A stretch of DNA of 64,000 nucleotides, from contig CANRIS010000013.1 of the NCBI GenBank assembly GCA_947630725.1, positions 1 through 64,000 on the forward strand, given 5' to 3'. Under the pieces are notes generated by a model. It saw nothing but the letters and a program-made list of their open reading frames with translations. It was not told the DNA's origin and did no database searches. Shown in pieces: positions 53,769 to 62,525 of this stretch (position 1 is the first letter of the stretch; each line of letters begins with the position of its first letter). A program made the position numbers and the translations under genes. This DNA comes from an uncultured Clostridia bacterium (GTDB lineage: Bacteria > Bacillota > Clostridia > Lachnospirales > CAG-274).

Positions 53769-55103
53769 CTATATGACTGCGGTTTTTATTGTTGAGTTTG
53801 TTATGCCTGTTACGGAAAAGCCTTTTGAAAGATAGCTTTCTATAATTTCTGTTATTTCGGGGGTAATAAGCTCTCCGGGGTTTATTATGGGTATTCCCGG
53901 AGGGTAGATGTATGCTGTGGCTGCTGATATTCTGCCTATGCTCGATTTAAGGGGAACGCTCTCGGTTTTCAGGAGGGAGGCTTTGTAGGGCGTGAGTATT
54001 ATTTTTGGCTCTGCGCTTGAAAGCATGGGAGGTTCGGGCGGCGTTTTTGGCTGCTTTATGTTGTGAAGAGCCGAAAGGAGTCTGTGGAAGCTCTCATCGG
54101 TGTCGCCGACAGAGCTTAAGGCTATGGTATAAAAAAGCTCGGTCATTTCGGGTTCTATGCCATTTTTTCTTAAAATATCGGCAGTATCTCTGCCGCCGTG
54201 AATTATTATTTTTGAAATATCGACATCAAAGCACGATCCTCCGTCCTTTATATTCTCCGAAAGTATATATGGGGCGGCTTTTTTTCGGAACCGAATAAGG
54301 GTGTTGTAATAATTTTCAACAGCGATGCGCCCTTTTTCCGAGGTCATATACCTTATGCAGCCGTCTATAGATCCCATAAGGACATAGGACGGGCTGGAGC
54401 TTTGGAATATGCTCAGATATTTTTGAATATTTTCCGTATCCGTTCTGTCGGAGCAGATGTGGAGGAGTGCCGTCTGTGTGAGAGATGGCAGCGTTTTGTG
54501 GAGACTCTGTATAACTATATCGGCTCCGCAGTCAGCGGCAGAGACGGGAAAGCCCCTGTGAAAGCAAAAGTGCGCCCCGTGAGCCTCGTCAACTATAAGA
54601 ATGCAGTCATTTTTATGGCATATTTCGGATATTGTACCTATGTCCGAGACTATGCCCTCATAGGTGGGGGACACCATTACAAGAGCCTTTGGCCTGTGCT
54701 TTTTGATAAGGCTTTCGCACTCCGTGGGGTCGATGCTTCCGTTAAGGCCGCATTCAAGTATCGGCGGGCAGATATATACGGGGTCAAGGCCGTTTAAATA
54801 TATGGCGTTGTATACCGATTTGTGGCAGTTTCGGGCTATGAGTATTTTGTCCTCTCTTTGGACGCAGGCGCTGACTGCCGCAAGTATGCCGCAGGTGGAG
54901 CCGTTTATGAGAAAGTATGTCTTTTTTGTTTTGTAGACATTGGCCGCAAAGTCCATACAGTCTTTAAGTATACCCTTTGGGTCGTGCAGATCGTCTGTTT
55001 CGGGTATTTCGGTAAAGTCTATGTCAAAAAGATCCCTGCGCCTTTTGTGCCCCGGCATATGAAATGGACAGGAGCTTATATTTTCAAGAGCTTTTATCAG
55101 CAT
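53769..55103 (-). CDS. Orn/Lys/Arg decarboxylase-family PLP enzyme
   Basis: The 444-residue product is the short form of fold type I basic amino acid decarboxylases: N-terminal PFHMPGHKRR, GSTCGILAAV, the cofactor region VDEAHGAHF and Lys203 in QSLHKTLPSLTQ as PLP lysine. The C-terminal domain is shorter than in CadA/SpeA. Arginine, lysine or ornithine could be the substrate. Its start lies 20 bp inside the end of the SCIFF maturase gene, so the two are translationally coupled. Confidence 0.88.
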   Translation of the reverse strand: MLIKALENISSCPFHMPGHKRRRDLFDIDFTEIPETDDLHDPKGILKDCMDFAANVYKTKKTYFLINGSTCGILAAVSACVQREDKILIARNCHKSVYNAIYLNGLDPVYICPPILECGLNGSIDPTECESLIKKHRPKALVMVSPTYEGIVSDIGTISEICHKNDCILIVDEAHGAHFCFHRGFPVSAADCGADIVIQSLHKTLPSLTQTALLHICSDRTDTENIQKYLSIFQSSSPSYVLMGSIDGCIRYMTSEKGRIAVENYYNTLIRFRKKAAPYILSENIKDGGSCFDVDISKIIIHGGRDTADILRKNGIEPEMTELFYTIALSSVGDTDESFHRLLSALHNIKQPKTPPEPPMLSSAEPKIILTPYKASLLKTESVPLKSSIGRISAATAYIYPPGIPIINPGELITPEITEIIESYLSKGFSVTGITNSTIKTAVI

Positions 55104-56451
55104 TTTCGCTTTCCGCCACCTTCATCATAATTGCGCATTCTATTCTTTTTCTGTGAAGCTCGCAGCCGTATTCGTACACTCCCTTTATGCTGCCTGTGGA
55201 ATGGTATGCGTTTGCGGCGCAGCCTCCGCTGCAATAGAGCCTCGCAAAGCAGTTGTCGCACTCCCTGTGGGAGTATATGTTGCAGTCCTTAAATTCCTCT
55301 GATTTTTCGGTGTTCTTTATGCCTTCGTATACGCTGCCCAATTTATAGGCTTCATCGCCCACAAACTGGTGGCAGGGGTAAAGATCTCCCGATGGCGTTA
55401 CCGCCATATATTCGGTACCCACTCCGCAGCCCGATATTCTCTTGTATATGCAGGGACCTCCTTCAAGGTCGATGGTGTAGTGGTAAAATTCAAAATCCTT
55501 TCTTCTGAGCATTTCGACCGCCAATTTGTCATACTGCTCCTTAAGAACGGGAAGATCCTCTTCTTTAAGGGCGTAGGGCTCTCCCTCGGCTCCAACAACA
55601 GGCTCCATTGAAAGCTGTCTGAAGCCCAGATCCGCCAGATGGAGTATGTCCTCGCAGAAATCTGTGTTGTAGTGGGTATAGGTGCCTCTTATGTAGTAGT
55701 TTTTCTGACCTCGGCTGTCAGCCATTTTTTTGAATTTGGGAAGTATGGTGTCGTAGGTGCCTTTTCCGCTGCGTGTAACTCTCAGGCGGTCGTTTATCTC
55801 TTTTCTGCCGTCTATTGAAAGCACTACATTATACATATGGCCGTTTATGAAATCCATTATTTCGTCATTCAGAAGTATGCCGTTTGTGGTTATTGTAAAG
55901 CGAAAGTTTTTGTTGTGGTTTTTTTCTTTTTCTTCTGCGTATTCCACAAGGGCTCTCACCACATCGAAATTCAGAAGGGGTTCTCCACCGAAGAAATCCA
56001 CCTCGAGGTTTTTTCTTGTGCCGGAGTTTTCAATGAGAAAGTCTATTGCTTTTTTGCCTGTTTCGAGGGACATAAGCTGTCTTTGCCCCTGATGATATTC
56101 GCCCTCGGAGGCAAAGCAGTATTTGCAGGCCATATTGCAGTCCTGAGCCACAAGGAGACAGAGGGCTTTTATGACGGTGTGTCTTTTTTTGAGCCTGGGG
56201 GCAATGCCCTTGTATATGTCCTCTGAAAAAAGCCTGCCCTGCGCCTTAAGTTCCTCTATTTCGGAAAAAAGCTCCTGACAGTCCTCCTCCGTAAGACCGT
56301 AGGTATTTTTTAAATGTTCGGAGATTTCATACTGAGAATACTCTTCGTACATTCCTATTGCGTCATATGCGGCTTCGTCTACGGAATGTACCGAACCGCT
56401 GTTTATGTCGATTATTATGTTATAGCCGTTGTTTTTGTATCTGTGTATCAT
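55084..56451 (-). CDS. scfB: SCIFF-peptide radical SAM maturase (thioether-forming, SPASM)
   Basis: The 455-residue enzyme would bind the SCIFF precursor and form a thioether cross-link. It has an N-terminal precursor-recognition region (about 1-90), the radical SAM cluster motif CNMACKYC (Cys105, 109, 112), FFGGEPLLN, and a C-terminal SPASM domain with Cys ligands from CGVGTEYMAVTPSG through CDNCFARLYCSGGC and CELH. The precursor gene is 246 bp upstream, separated by a cloverleaf repeat. The downstream decarboxylase gene overlaps it. Confidence 0.93.
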   Translation of the reverse strand: MIHRYKNNGYNIIIDINSGSVHSVDEAAYDAIGMYEEYSQYEISEHLKNTYGLTEEDCQELFSEIEELKAQGRLFSEDIYKGIAPRLKKRHTVIKALCLLVAQDCNMACKYCFASEGEYHQGQRQLMSLETGKKAIDFLIENSGTRKNLEVDFFGGEPLLNFDVVRALVEYAEEKEKNHNKNFRFTITTNGILLNDEIMDFINGHMYNVVLSIDGRKEINDRLRVTRSGKGTYDTILPKFKKMADSRGQKNYYIRGTYTHYNTDFCEDILHLADLGFRQLSMEPVVGAEGEPYALKEEDLPVLKEQYDKLAVEMLRRKDFEFYHYTIDLEGGPCIYKRISGCGVGTEYMAVTPSGDLYPCHQFVGDEAYKLGSVYEGIKNTEKSEEFKDCNIYSHRECDNCFARLYCSGGCAANAYHSTGSIKGVYEYGCELHRKRIECAIMMKVAESENADKSS

Positions 56452-56556
56452 TATATAAACCTCTTGATGCAGATGAATTTTTCGGTATATTTTACGGTAG
56501 TATTATCGGGGGTTTTCGGATTTTGTCTGTGGCTGTGTCGCAGACCTCATGTGGGG

Positions 56557-56656
56557 GGGCGGCGCTCCGAGACGCCTAAAAGGCGTCTCGGAGCTGACCC
56601 CGCCGCCTGCGGCGGCGGGGCTGTACTTTTGTCCTGCGGACAAAAGTACGCCGCCC
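56557..56656. repeat. cloverleaf hairpin repeat, copy 2
   Basis: The outer stem GGGCGGCG (56557-56564) / CGCCGCCC (56649-56656) is identical to copy 1. The arms are CTCCGAGACGCCT/AGGCGTCTCGGAG (56565-56593), CCCCGCCGCC/GGCGGCGGGG, and GTACTTTTGTCC/GGACAAAAGTAC. Each arm differs from copy 1 at paired positions, keeping perfect pairing. It sits between the SCIFF precursor and its maturase. Confidence 0.88.
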
Positions 56657-56697
56657 ATAACTTAAAAATCGCTGCCTTTTAAAGCAACGATTTCAGA

Positions 56698-56841
56698 TTA
56701 TTTAAGATTTTCGCATACCTGATTTGCAATACTGCAGGAGGTCTTGCTTGCCGACTGGCATGATGTCTGGCATTCGCCGCAGCCGCCCTTTAAAGCTGAC
56801 TGTTCAAGATTTCTTGTGTTTATGGTTTTGATTCTTGACAT
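56698..56841 (-). CDS. scfA: SCIFF ribosomal peptide precursor, variant with five Cys
   Basis: The 47-residue peptide was read directly from the minus strand: leader MSRIKTINTRNLEQ, then the core beginning KGGCGECQTSC. SCIFF (six cysteines in forty-five) peptides are the most conserved RiPP precursors of Clostridia. Cys are at 21, 24, 28, 36 and 43; position 32, expected to be Cys, is Ser (AGC), and position 37, expected Thr, is Ser. A GAGGG site and a strong promoter lie upstream. The maturase is the next gene. Confidence 0.9.
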   Translation of the reverse strand: MSRIKTINTRNLEQSALKGGCGECQTSCQSASKTSCSIANQVCENLK

Positions 56842-56884
56842 ATTAAAAACCCTCTTTCATTTATTAAATAATATTCTAAGCCTT

Positions 56885-56913
56885 ATTTTAACAGCAAAGG
56901 CCATATGTGTCAA
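56885..56913 (-). promoter_or_regulatory. sigma-A promoter of the SCIFF operon
   Basis: On the minus strand TTGACA (56913-56908), 17-bp spacer, TAAAAT (56890-56885), about 44 bp before the precursor start codon. Confidence 0.75.
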
Positions 56914-57002
56914 GAGCCGAATGGTATAAAAATTGAGCGTTGGCGATATGGCGATATATACAATATATATTATATGTAGGCGGCGCAGCAGTATTGGTCG
57001 GG

Positions 57003-57539
57003 TCAGAAATTTTTTTTGCTCCTCATATATGTATCCATTGCGCCGAGATAGTCAAGTATGCCTGCCTGCATAACTATTTTCAGATTTTTGTCAAAATCAT
57101 CTTTCGGAATGGAGTTTCTGCCCTCTGTGCGGCATTTTTCTCTCAGCGCCCAGAAAAGCAGAAACGGCAGATAATAATATTCGTCATAATCCTTGAAATA
57201 TACAAGAAAAAACGCTTCTCCTCCCTGTTTTTCAAACTCTCGCATAAATTCGGTCTGATGTTCGTGGATATTGTGGAACGGCAGGCTTTTTGACTTTGTT
57301 TCCTTTGCGTCAAAGCATACTGCCACACCCTGCGCAACCCCTATATAATCGACCGTTGACTGCTTTTCAAAATATGCAAGAGTTATGGTTTTGTTCTCTT
57401 TGTCTATTTTTACGGGGGTTATGGGAGTAGGCACCTTCTGTATGACTGCCAGACCTTTTTTTCTGTATTGTTCGTTTGTAAAATTGACTGTTTCTTCAAG
57501 ACCCGAACCCCTGAGTCCCCTTGAGCTCCAATAGCCCAT
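57003..57539 (-). CDS. recU: RecU-like Holliday junction resolvase
   Basis: The 178-residue product has the RecU pattern: SSRGLRGSGLEETVNFTN, IQKVPTPITPVKI, the nuclease core STVDYIGVAQG with a later CFDAKETKSK (Asp-x-Glu-x-Lys-type active site), and HEHQTEFMREF. RecU resolves recombination intermediates. Several in-frame ATGs exist; 57539 is preferred because GGAAGG lies 12 bases upstream, but starts at 57551 or 57587 are possible. The gene ends just before the SCIFF promoter. Confidence 0.8.
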   Translation of the reverse strand: MGYWSSRGLRGSGLEETVNFTNEQYRKKGLAVIQKVPTPITPVKIDKENKTITLAYFEKQSTVDYIGVAQGVAVCFDAKETKSKSLPFHNIHEHQTEFMREFEKQGGEAFFLVYFKDYDEYYYLPFLLFWALREKCRTEGRNSIPKDDFDKNLKIVMQAGILDYLGAMDTYMRSKKNF

Positions 57540-57717
57540 ACCGCAGCACATCCTTCCATAAATGGGCACTTTCTTATATAATATCATAATATCACAAAAG
57601 AGCGGCTTATTCAAATACAAAATATCCGCCTGCGAAAAAATGATCCTACATATCCCATACCCCCCCGACAAAGTATTTATCAATCGGAAGGCAAGGTCGT
57701 TAAATATTACAAAACAG

Positions 57718-57746
57718 TTGACAACGCTCTTTTGGTTTGTTATACT
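57718..57746 (+). promoter_or_regulatory. sigma-A promoter of the glyS T-box transcript
   Basis: TTGACA at 57718-57723, 17-bp spacer, TATACT at 57741-57746. Confidence 0.75.
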
Positions 57747-57759
57747 TTAGAAAACATCG

Positions 57760-57998
57760 GTCAGGATAGATATGTTTTCGGTATCCTGCCGAAAATATAA
57801 TGTCGTCCGCATTGAAAAAAGAGGAGTAAGAAAACAGCAGGACTTTTTTAAAGCGAATCCGGGAGGGTGAAAGCCGGATAAAGGGTCGTTTTTCCGAAGG
57901 CACTTTTGAGCGGAATAAAAAAGTCGGGTCTTTTACCAAACAGGGTGGAACCGCGGAGAAGCTTCTTCGTCCCTGTGTTATGTAAGGGCCTTTTTAAG
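57760..57998 (+). promoter_or_regulatory. T-box leader, glycine specifier
   Basis: A hairpin CAGGATA/TATCCTG (57762-57788) precedes stem I, which has AGTA near 57825 and the candidate specifier GGC (Gly) at 57899-57901 in a CGAAGGCAC context. The T-box stretch AGGGTGGAACCGCGG is at 57942-57956. The terminator arm (CCCT/AGGG then T-run at 57990-57995) is weaker than that of the leuA leader. The specifier agrees with glyS. This fills the 57684-58030 gap. Confidence 0.88.
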
Positions 57999-58030
57999 TT
58001 TTTATATATTTATATTCGGAGGTAGAAATA

Positions 58031-59413
58031 ATGGCTAAAACAATGGACAAAATAGTGGCGCTTGCAAAGGCGAGAGGTTTTGTGTACGCAGGCTCGGAGA
58101 TATACGGAGGACTTGCAAACACATGGGACTACGGCCCTTTGGGCGTGGAGCTTAAAAACAATGTCAAAAAAGCATGGTGGAAAAAATTTGTGCAGGAAAG
58201 TCCCTACAACACGGGCGTTGACTGCGCCATACTTATGAATCCCAAGGTATGGGTGGCATCGGGTCATGTGGGAGGCTTTAACGATCCTCTTATGGACTGT
58301 AAGGAATGTCACGAGCGTTTCAGAGCCGACAACATAATCGAGGACTATGTAAAGGCGAATGGTCTTGATGTGGCCTTTGAGGGCTGGTCAAACGAAGAAA
58401 TGAAGGCCTATATAGACGAAAACAAAATCCCCTGTCCAAGCTGCGGCGCTCACAATTTTACCGATATAAGACAGTTCAATCTTATGTTCAAGACCCACGC
58501 AGGAGTTACCGAGGACGAAAAAAACGTGGTTTATCTCCGTCCCGAAACGGCTCAGGGCATATTTGTAAATTTCAAGAATGTTCAGCGCACCACAAGAAAA
58601 AAGATACCTTTCGGCATAGGTCAGATAGGAAAAGCCTTCAGAAACGAAATAACACCGGGAAACTTCACATTCAGAACGAGAGAATTTGAACAGATGGAGC
58701 TTGAATTTTTCTGCAAGCCCGGCACGGAGCTTGAATGGCACGCATATTGGAAAGGCTTCTGCCGCAACTGGCTCCTTTCTCTCGGCATATGCGAAGAAAA
58801 CATATCTATGAGAGACCACTCACAGGAGGAGCTTGCCCACTATTCAAACGCCACAACGGATATAGAGTATGAATTTCCCTTCGGCAGAGGCGAGCTTTGG
58901 GGCATTGCATCCAGAACCGATTTTGACCTTAAGGCACATCAGAGCTCTTCGGGAGAGGCTATGGACTATTTTGACGCAGCCACAAACGAGAAGTATATAC
59001 CCTATGTAATAGAGCCTTCGCTGGGAGCCGACAGAGTGACGCTTGCTTTCCTCTGCGAGGCATACGAAGAAGAGACCCTTGAAAACGGCGAGGTAAGAAA
59101 CGTTATGCGTTTTCATCCTGCGCTTGCTCCTTTCAAGGCTGCCGTACTTCCCCTTTCAAAGAAGCTTTCGGCAGAGGCGAGAGAGGTTTATGCGGAGCTT
59201 TCAAAATATTTCCCCGTAGACTATGACGATGCATCTTCTATAGGAAAACGCTATCGCCGTCAGGACGAAATAGGCACTCCCTTCTGCATTACCTATGATT
59301 TTGACTCAAAGGAGGACGGCTGCGTCACAATAAGAGACAGGGATTCTATGAGTCAGGACAGAGTGAAAATTGAAGAACTTAAGACTTTTATAGAAGAAAA
59401 AATCTATTTTTAA
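58031..59413 (+). CDS. glyS: glycyl-tRNA synthetase, single-chain dimeric type
   Basis: The enzyme charges tRNA-Gly. The 460-residue product is the alpha2 class II form: N-terminal motif 1 region [19 protein letters not shown], motif 2 [25 protein letters not shown], motif 3 around [13 protein letters not shown], and a C-terminal anticodon-binding domain. A zinc-ribbon-like CKECHERF and CPSCG pair sits in the insertion. GGAGG precedes the ATG. It is regulated by the glycine T-box upstream. Confidence 0.96.
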   Translation: MAKTMDKIVALAKARGFVYAGSEIYGGLANTWDYGPLGVELKNNVKKAWWKKFVQESPYNTGVDCAILMNPKVWVASGHVGGFNDPLMDCKECHERFRADNIIEDYVKANGLDVAFEGWSNEEMKAYIDENKIPCPSCGAHNFTDIRQFNLMFKTHAGVTEDEKNVVYLRPETAQGIFVNFKNVQRTTRKKIPFGIGQIGKAFRNEITPGNFTFRTREFEQMELEFFCKPGTELEWHAYWKGFCRNWLLSLGICEENISMRDHSQEELAHYSNATTDIEYEFPFGRGELWGIASRTDFDLKAHQSSSGEAMDYFDAATNEKYIPYVIEPSLGADRVTLAFLCEAYEEETLENGEVRNVMRFHPALAPFKAAVLPLSKKLSAEAREVYAELSKYFPVDYDDASSIGKRYRRQDEIGTPFCITYDFDSKEDGCVTIRDRDSMSQDRVKIEELKTFIEEKIYF

Positions 59414-59435
59414 GCATATTTTTCCAAAATATAAG

Positions 59436-59465
59436 TAGACAAACAAAGCTTTTTTATGGTATACT
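59436..59465 (+). promoter_or_regulatory. promoter of the ppdK leader RNA
   Basis: TAGACA at 59436-59441, 18-bp spacer, TATACT at 59460-59465. The expected start of transcription coincides with the first base of the P1 helix at 59471. Confidence 0.65.
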
Positions 59466-59470
59466 AATTT

Positions 59471-59756
59471 AACCGACAAGTAAGTCCCCCGCCTCTTTAG
59501 GCGGTGGGTACTTACTGTTGTATTCGGTGGGAGATGCAAGCTCCCATCCGAATACAAAGGCTTCATCAGAAGCCGTCGGTTATGAGCGCGTAGCGTAAGC
59601 GGAGTGCGAATATCATTGACTCGATAAAAGAGTCCTGTTTTTGCATTACAAACAGGCGATAACTGCTGCGTTTTATACAGGCGCAAGGATATATGCCAAG
59701 GAGAGGCGGTTTTGACTGAAAACCGACAGACAGGCGCACAGGTTTAAGCGCGGCAG
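59471..59756 (+). ncRNA. candidate large structured RNA, leader of ppdK
   Basis: Helices found by eye: P1 AACCGAC/GTCGGTT (59471-59477 with 59575-59581) closes a junction of three hairpins. These are AGTAAGTCCC.CCGCCT with AGGCGG.GGG.ACTTACT (59479-59516), GTATTCGG.GGGAG with CTCCC.CCGAATAC (59520-59555), and GGCTTC/GAAGCC (59559-59574). A second domain has GACTC/GAGTC, CTGTTT/AAACAG, CGGTTTT/AAAACCG (59707-59725) and a closing helix CTGCTGCG/CGCGGCAG (59663-59670 with 59749-59756, one G-T pair). There is no terminator before ppdK. It is not a T-box; the class is not recognised. It accounts for the 59414-59805 gap. Confidence 0.7.
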
Positions 59757-59805
59757 AAAAATTCTTTGTCCGAAAAGTAAGAAATTAAAGAGGAGGTATT
59801 TAAGT

Positions 59806-62445
59806 ATGTCAAAAAAATATGTATATATGTTTGAAGAGGGCAACGCAGGTATGCGCAGCCTTTTGGGGGGCAAGGGCGCCAACCTCGCAGAAATGGCCTC
59901 TATAGGACTTCCCGTTCCTCCGGGATTTACAGTTACTACGGAGGCCTGTCTTGAATATAACAGAACGGGGGAGCTGTCTGACGAGGTCGTGGCGCAGGTC
60001 GAAAAGGCGCTGGCAGAGCTTGAAAACAAAATAGGCAAAAAGTTGGGGGATACAAAAAACCCTCTCCTTGTATCGGTGCGCTCGGGAGCAAGAGCCTCTA
60101 TGCCCGGTATGATGGATACTGTGCTGAATCTGGGGCTTAACGACAAGGCGGTTGAAGGACTTGCCGAAAAGTCCAACAATGAGAGATTTGCCTATGACTC
60201 ATACAGACGTTTTATAATGATGTTTGCCGATGTGGTTATAGGAGTTCCCAAGTCTTATTTTGAAGAATATCTGGACGAATATAAGGCTAAAAAGGGCGTA
60301 AAGTATGATGTTGACCTTGACGCAGAGGATTTTAAGAAGGTTGCGGCAAAATTTAAGGAAATATATAAAGAAAAACAGGGAACGGAATTTCCGCAGGAGG
60401 CCAAGATACAGCTCTATGAGGCCATAAAAGCCGTTTTCCGTTCGTGGGACAACCCCAGAGCCAACGTGTACAGACAGATGAATGACATACCCTATACATG
60501 GGGTACCGCCGTAAACGTACAGTCTATGGTATTCGGAAACACCGGCAGCAGGTCGGGCACGGGAGTTCTGTTTTCGAGAAACCCTGCTACGGGCAAAAAG
60601 GAGCTTTTCGGAGAATATCTTATAGATGCTCAGGGCGAGGACGTTGTTGCAGGCGTAAGAACCCCCTCGGCTATAAGCCATCTTGCCGATGAGGAGGACG
60701 CTGCCCTCAGATCGATTCACGCACAGATACTTGACGTTGCAAAGACGCTCGAAAAGCACTATAAGGATATGCAGGATATGGAGATAACCTTTGAGGACGG
60801 AAAGCTCTATATGCTTCAGACGAGAAACGGCAAGAGAACGGCTCCCGCAGCCATAAAGATCGCCGTTGATATGGTGAACGAGGGACTTGTGACAAAAGAA
60901 GAGGCTCTTATGCAGGTAGACCCCAAGCAGCTCGATCAGCTTCTTCACCCGACATTTGACAAGGATGCTCTTAGCGCGGCTAAGCCTGTGGGAAAGGGAC
61001 TCCCTGCGTCTCCGGGCGCTGCGGCAGGCAGAGTGGTTTTCTCCGCCGAGGACGCAAAGCTCAGGGCGGCTCAGGGCGAAAGAGTGGTTCTTGTACGTCT
61101 CGAGACATCTCCCGAAGATATAGAGGGTATGGTCGCAGCTCAGGGCATACTCACTGTGAGAGGCGGAATGACCTCTCATGCTGCGGTTGTGGCAAGAGGT
61201 ATGGGAACCTGCTGCGTATCGGGCTGTGAGGATATAAAGATCTCGTCAGCCGACAAATATTTTGAGCTGGGCGGAAAGAGATTTACCGAGGAGTCGTATA
61301 TCTCTCTTGACGGAAACACGGGATATATCTACGGAGAGGATATACCCACTATGGAGGCCGAAATATCGGGAGACTTCAGCACGTTTATGTCATGGGCGGA
61401 CGATACGAGAAGGCTCAGCGTCAGAACAAATGCAGATACCCCAAGAGACGCTTCAACAGCCATAGGCTTCGGAGCCGAGGGTATTGGACTTGTAAGAACC
61501 GAGCATATGTTCTTTGACGAGGACAGAATACCGAAGATGAGATGTTTTGTTCTGGCAGATTCACCCGAAGAAAGAAAGGCGGCTCTGAATGCTCTTGAAG
61601 AATATCAGAAGGCGGACTTTATAGGCATATATGAGGTTATGAAGGATCTCCCCGTGACCATAAGACTTTTAGATCCTCCTCTGCACGAATTTTTGCCAAA
61701 CAGCGATGCAGAGTTCAAGGCCGTTGCCGACATTATGGGAAAGGACGTAGACTCCCTTAAGCTTAAGGCGAGAGGTCTCCACGAGCTTAATCCCATGATG
61801 GGACACAGAGGCTGCCGTCTTGCGGTAACATACCCCGAGCTGCCCGAAATGCAGACAAAGGCCATAATTGAGGCTGCCATAGCCGTAAAGAAGGACAAGG
61901 GCTATGACATAAAGCCCGAAATAATGATACCGCTCGTAGTGGAGATAAAAGAGCTTGAATATGTTGAAAATATAGTTAAAAGCACGGCTGACGCTATTAT
62001 TGCCGAAAGCGGCATAAGCATTGAATATAAAGTCGGCACTATGATAGAGATACCCAGAGCAGCTCTGCTTGCGGACGAGATCGCAAAGTCGGCTGAGTTC
62101 TTCTCATTCGGCACAAACGACCTTACGCAGATGACCTATGGACTTTCAAGAGACGATGCAGGCAAGATACTCTCTGATTATATTGAAAAGCATATTTATG
62201 AAGCCGATCCTACGGCGAGACTTGACACCGCAGGCGTAGGAAAGCTTATGAAAATAGCCGTAAACGGCGGAAAAGCTACCCGTCCCGACATAAAGCTGGG
62301 AATTTGCGGAGAGCATGGCGGCGACCCCTCGTCCGTAGAGTTCTGCCATGACATAGGTCTGACCTATGTTTCATGCTCGCCCTTCAGAGTACCCATAGCA
62401 AGACTTGCCGCAGCGCAGGCTCAGATCAAGAATCCGAGAAAATAA
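59806..62445 (+). CDS. ppdK: pyruvate, phosphate dikinase
   Basis: PPDK interconverts pyruvate, ATP and phosphate with PEP, AMP and pyrophosphate; in Clostridia it serves glycolysis or gluconeogenesis. The 879-residue product has the N-terminal ATP-grasp domain (GGKGANLAEM, SVRSGARASMPGMMDT), the phospho-His domain with His458 in GGMTSHAAVVARGMG, and the C-terminal PEP/pyruvate barrel with RTEHMFF, NPMMGHRGCRL and GICGEHGGDP. AGAGGAGG precedes the ATG. A structured leader of over 300 nt lies upstream. Confidence 0.96.
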   Translation: MSKKYVYMFEEGNAGMRSLLGGKGANLAEMASIGLPVPPGFTVTTEACLEYNRTGELSDEVVAQVEKALAELENKIGKKLGDTKNPLLVSVRSGARASMPGMMDTVLNLGLNDKAVEGLAEKSNNERFAYDSYRRFIMMFADVVIGVPKSYFEEYLDEYKAKKGVKYDVDLDAEDFKKVAAKFKEIYKEKQGTEFPQEAKIQLYEAIKAVFRSWDNPRANVYRQMNDIPYTWGTAVNVQSMVFGNTGSRSGTGVLFSRNPATGKKELFGEYLIDAQGEDVVAGVRTPSAISHLADEEDAALRSIHAQILDVAKTLEKHYKDMQDMEITFEDGKLYMLQTRNGKRTAPAAIKIAVDMVNEGLVTKEEALMQVDPKQLDQLLHPTFDKDALSAAKPVGKGLPASPGAAAGRVVFSAEDAKLRAAQGERVVLVRLETSPEDIEGMVAAQGILTVRGGMTSHAAVVARGMGTCCVSGCEDIKISSADKYFELGGKRFTEESYISLDGNTGYIYGEDIPTMEAEISGDFSTFMSWADDTRRLSVRTNADTPRDASTAIGFGAEGIGLVRTEHMFFDEDRIPKMRCFVLADSPEERKAALNALEEYQKADFIGIYEVMKDLPVTIRLLDPPLHEFLPNSDAEFKAVADIMGKDVDSLKLKARGLHELNPMMGHRGCRLAVTYPELPEMQTKAIIEAAIAVKKDKGYDIKPEIMIPLVVEIKELEYVENIVKSTADAIIAESGISIEYKVGTMIEIPRAALLADEIAKSAEFFSFGTNDLTQMTYGLSRDDAGKILSDYIEKHIYEADPTARLDTAGVGKLMKIAVNGGKATRPDIKLGICGEHGGDPSSVEFCHDIGLTYVSCSPFRVPIARLAAAQAQIKNPRK

Positions 62446-62493
62446 TATAAAATAAACCAACAAACCAATAAGACAATAAGACAATAAAACAAA

Positions 62494-62524
62494 AACCTTG
62501 AACCATCGCTGTTCAAGGTTTTTT
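62494..62524 (+). terminator. terminator of ppdK
   Basis: Ten-base perfect arms AACCTTGAAC and GTTCAAGGTT followed by a T-run. Confidence 0.9.
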
Positions 62525-62525
62525 G

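Noticed and set aside
59478..59516. IS200/IS605-type transposon end
   Set aside because: The hairpin resembles such ends, but no tnpA or tnpB gene or remnant is nearby and the hairpin fits inside a larger closed junction.
60199..61179. A 326-codon antisense frame inside ppdK
   Set aside because: Shadow of a strongly coding gene; composition (Cys, His, Arg, Ser rich) is typical of antisense translation.
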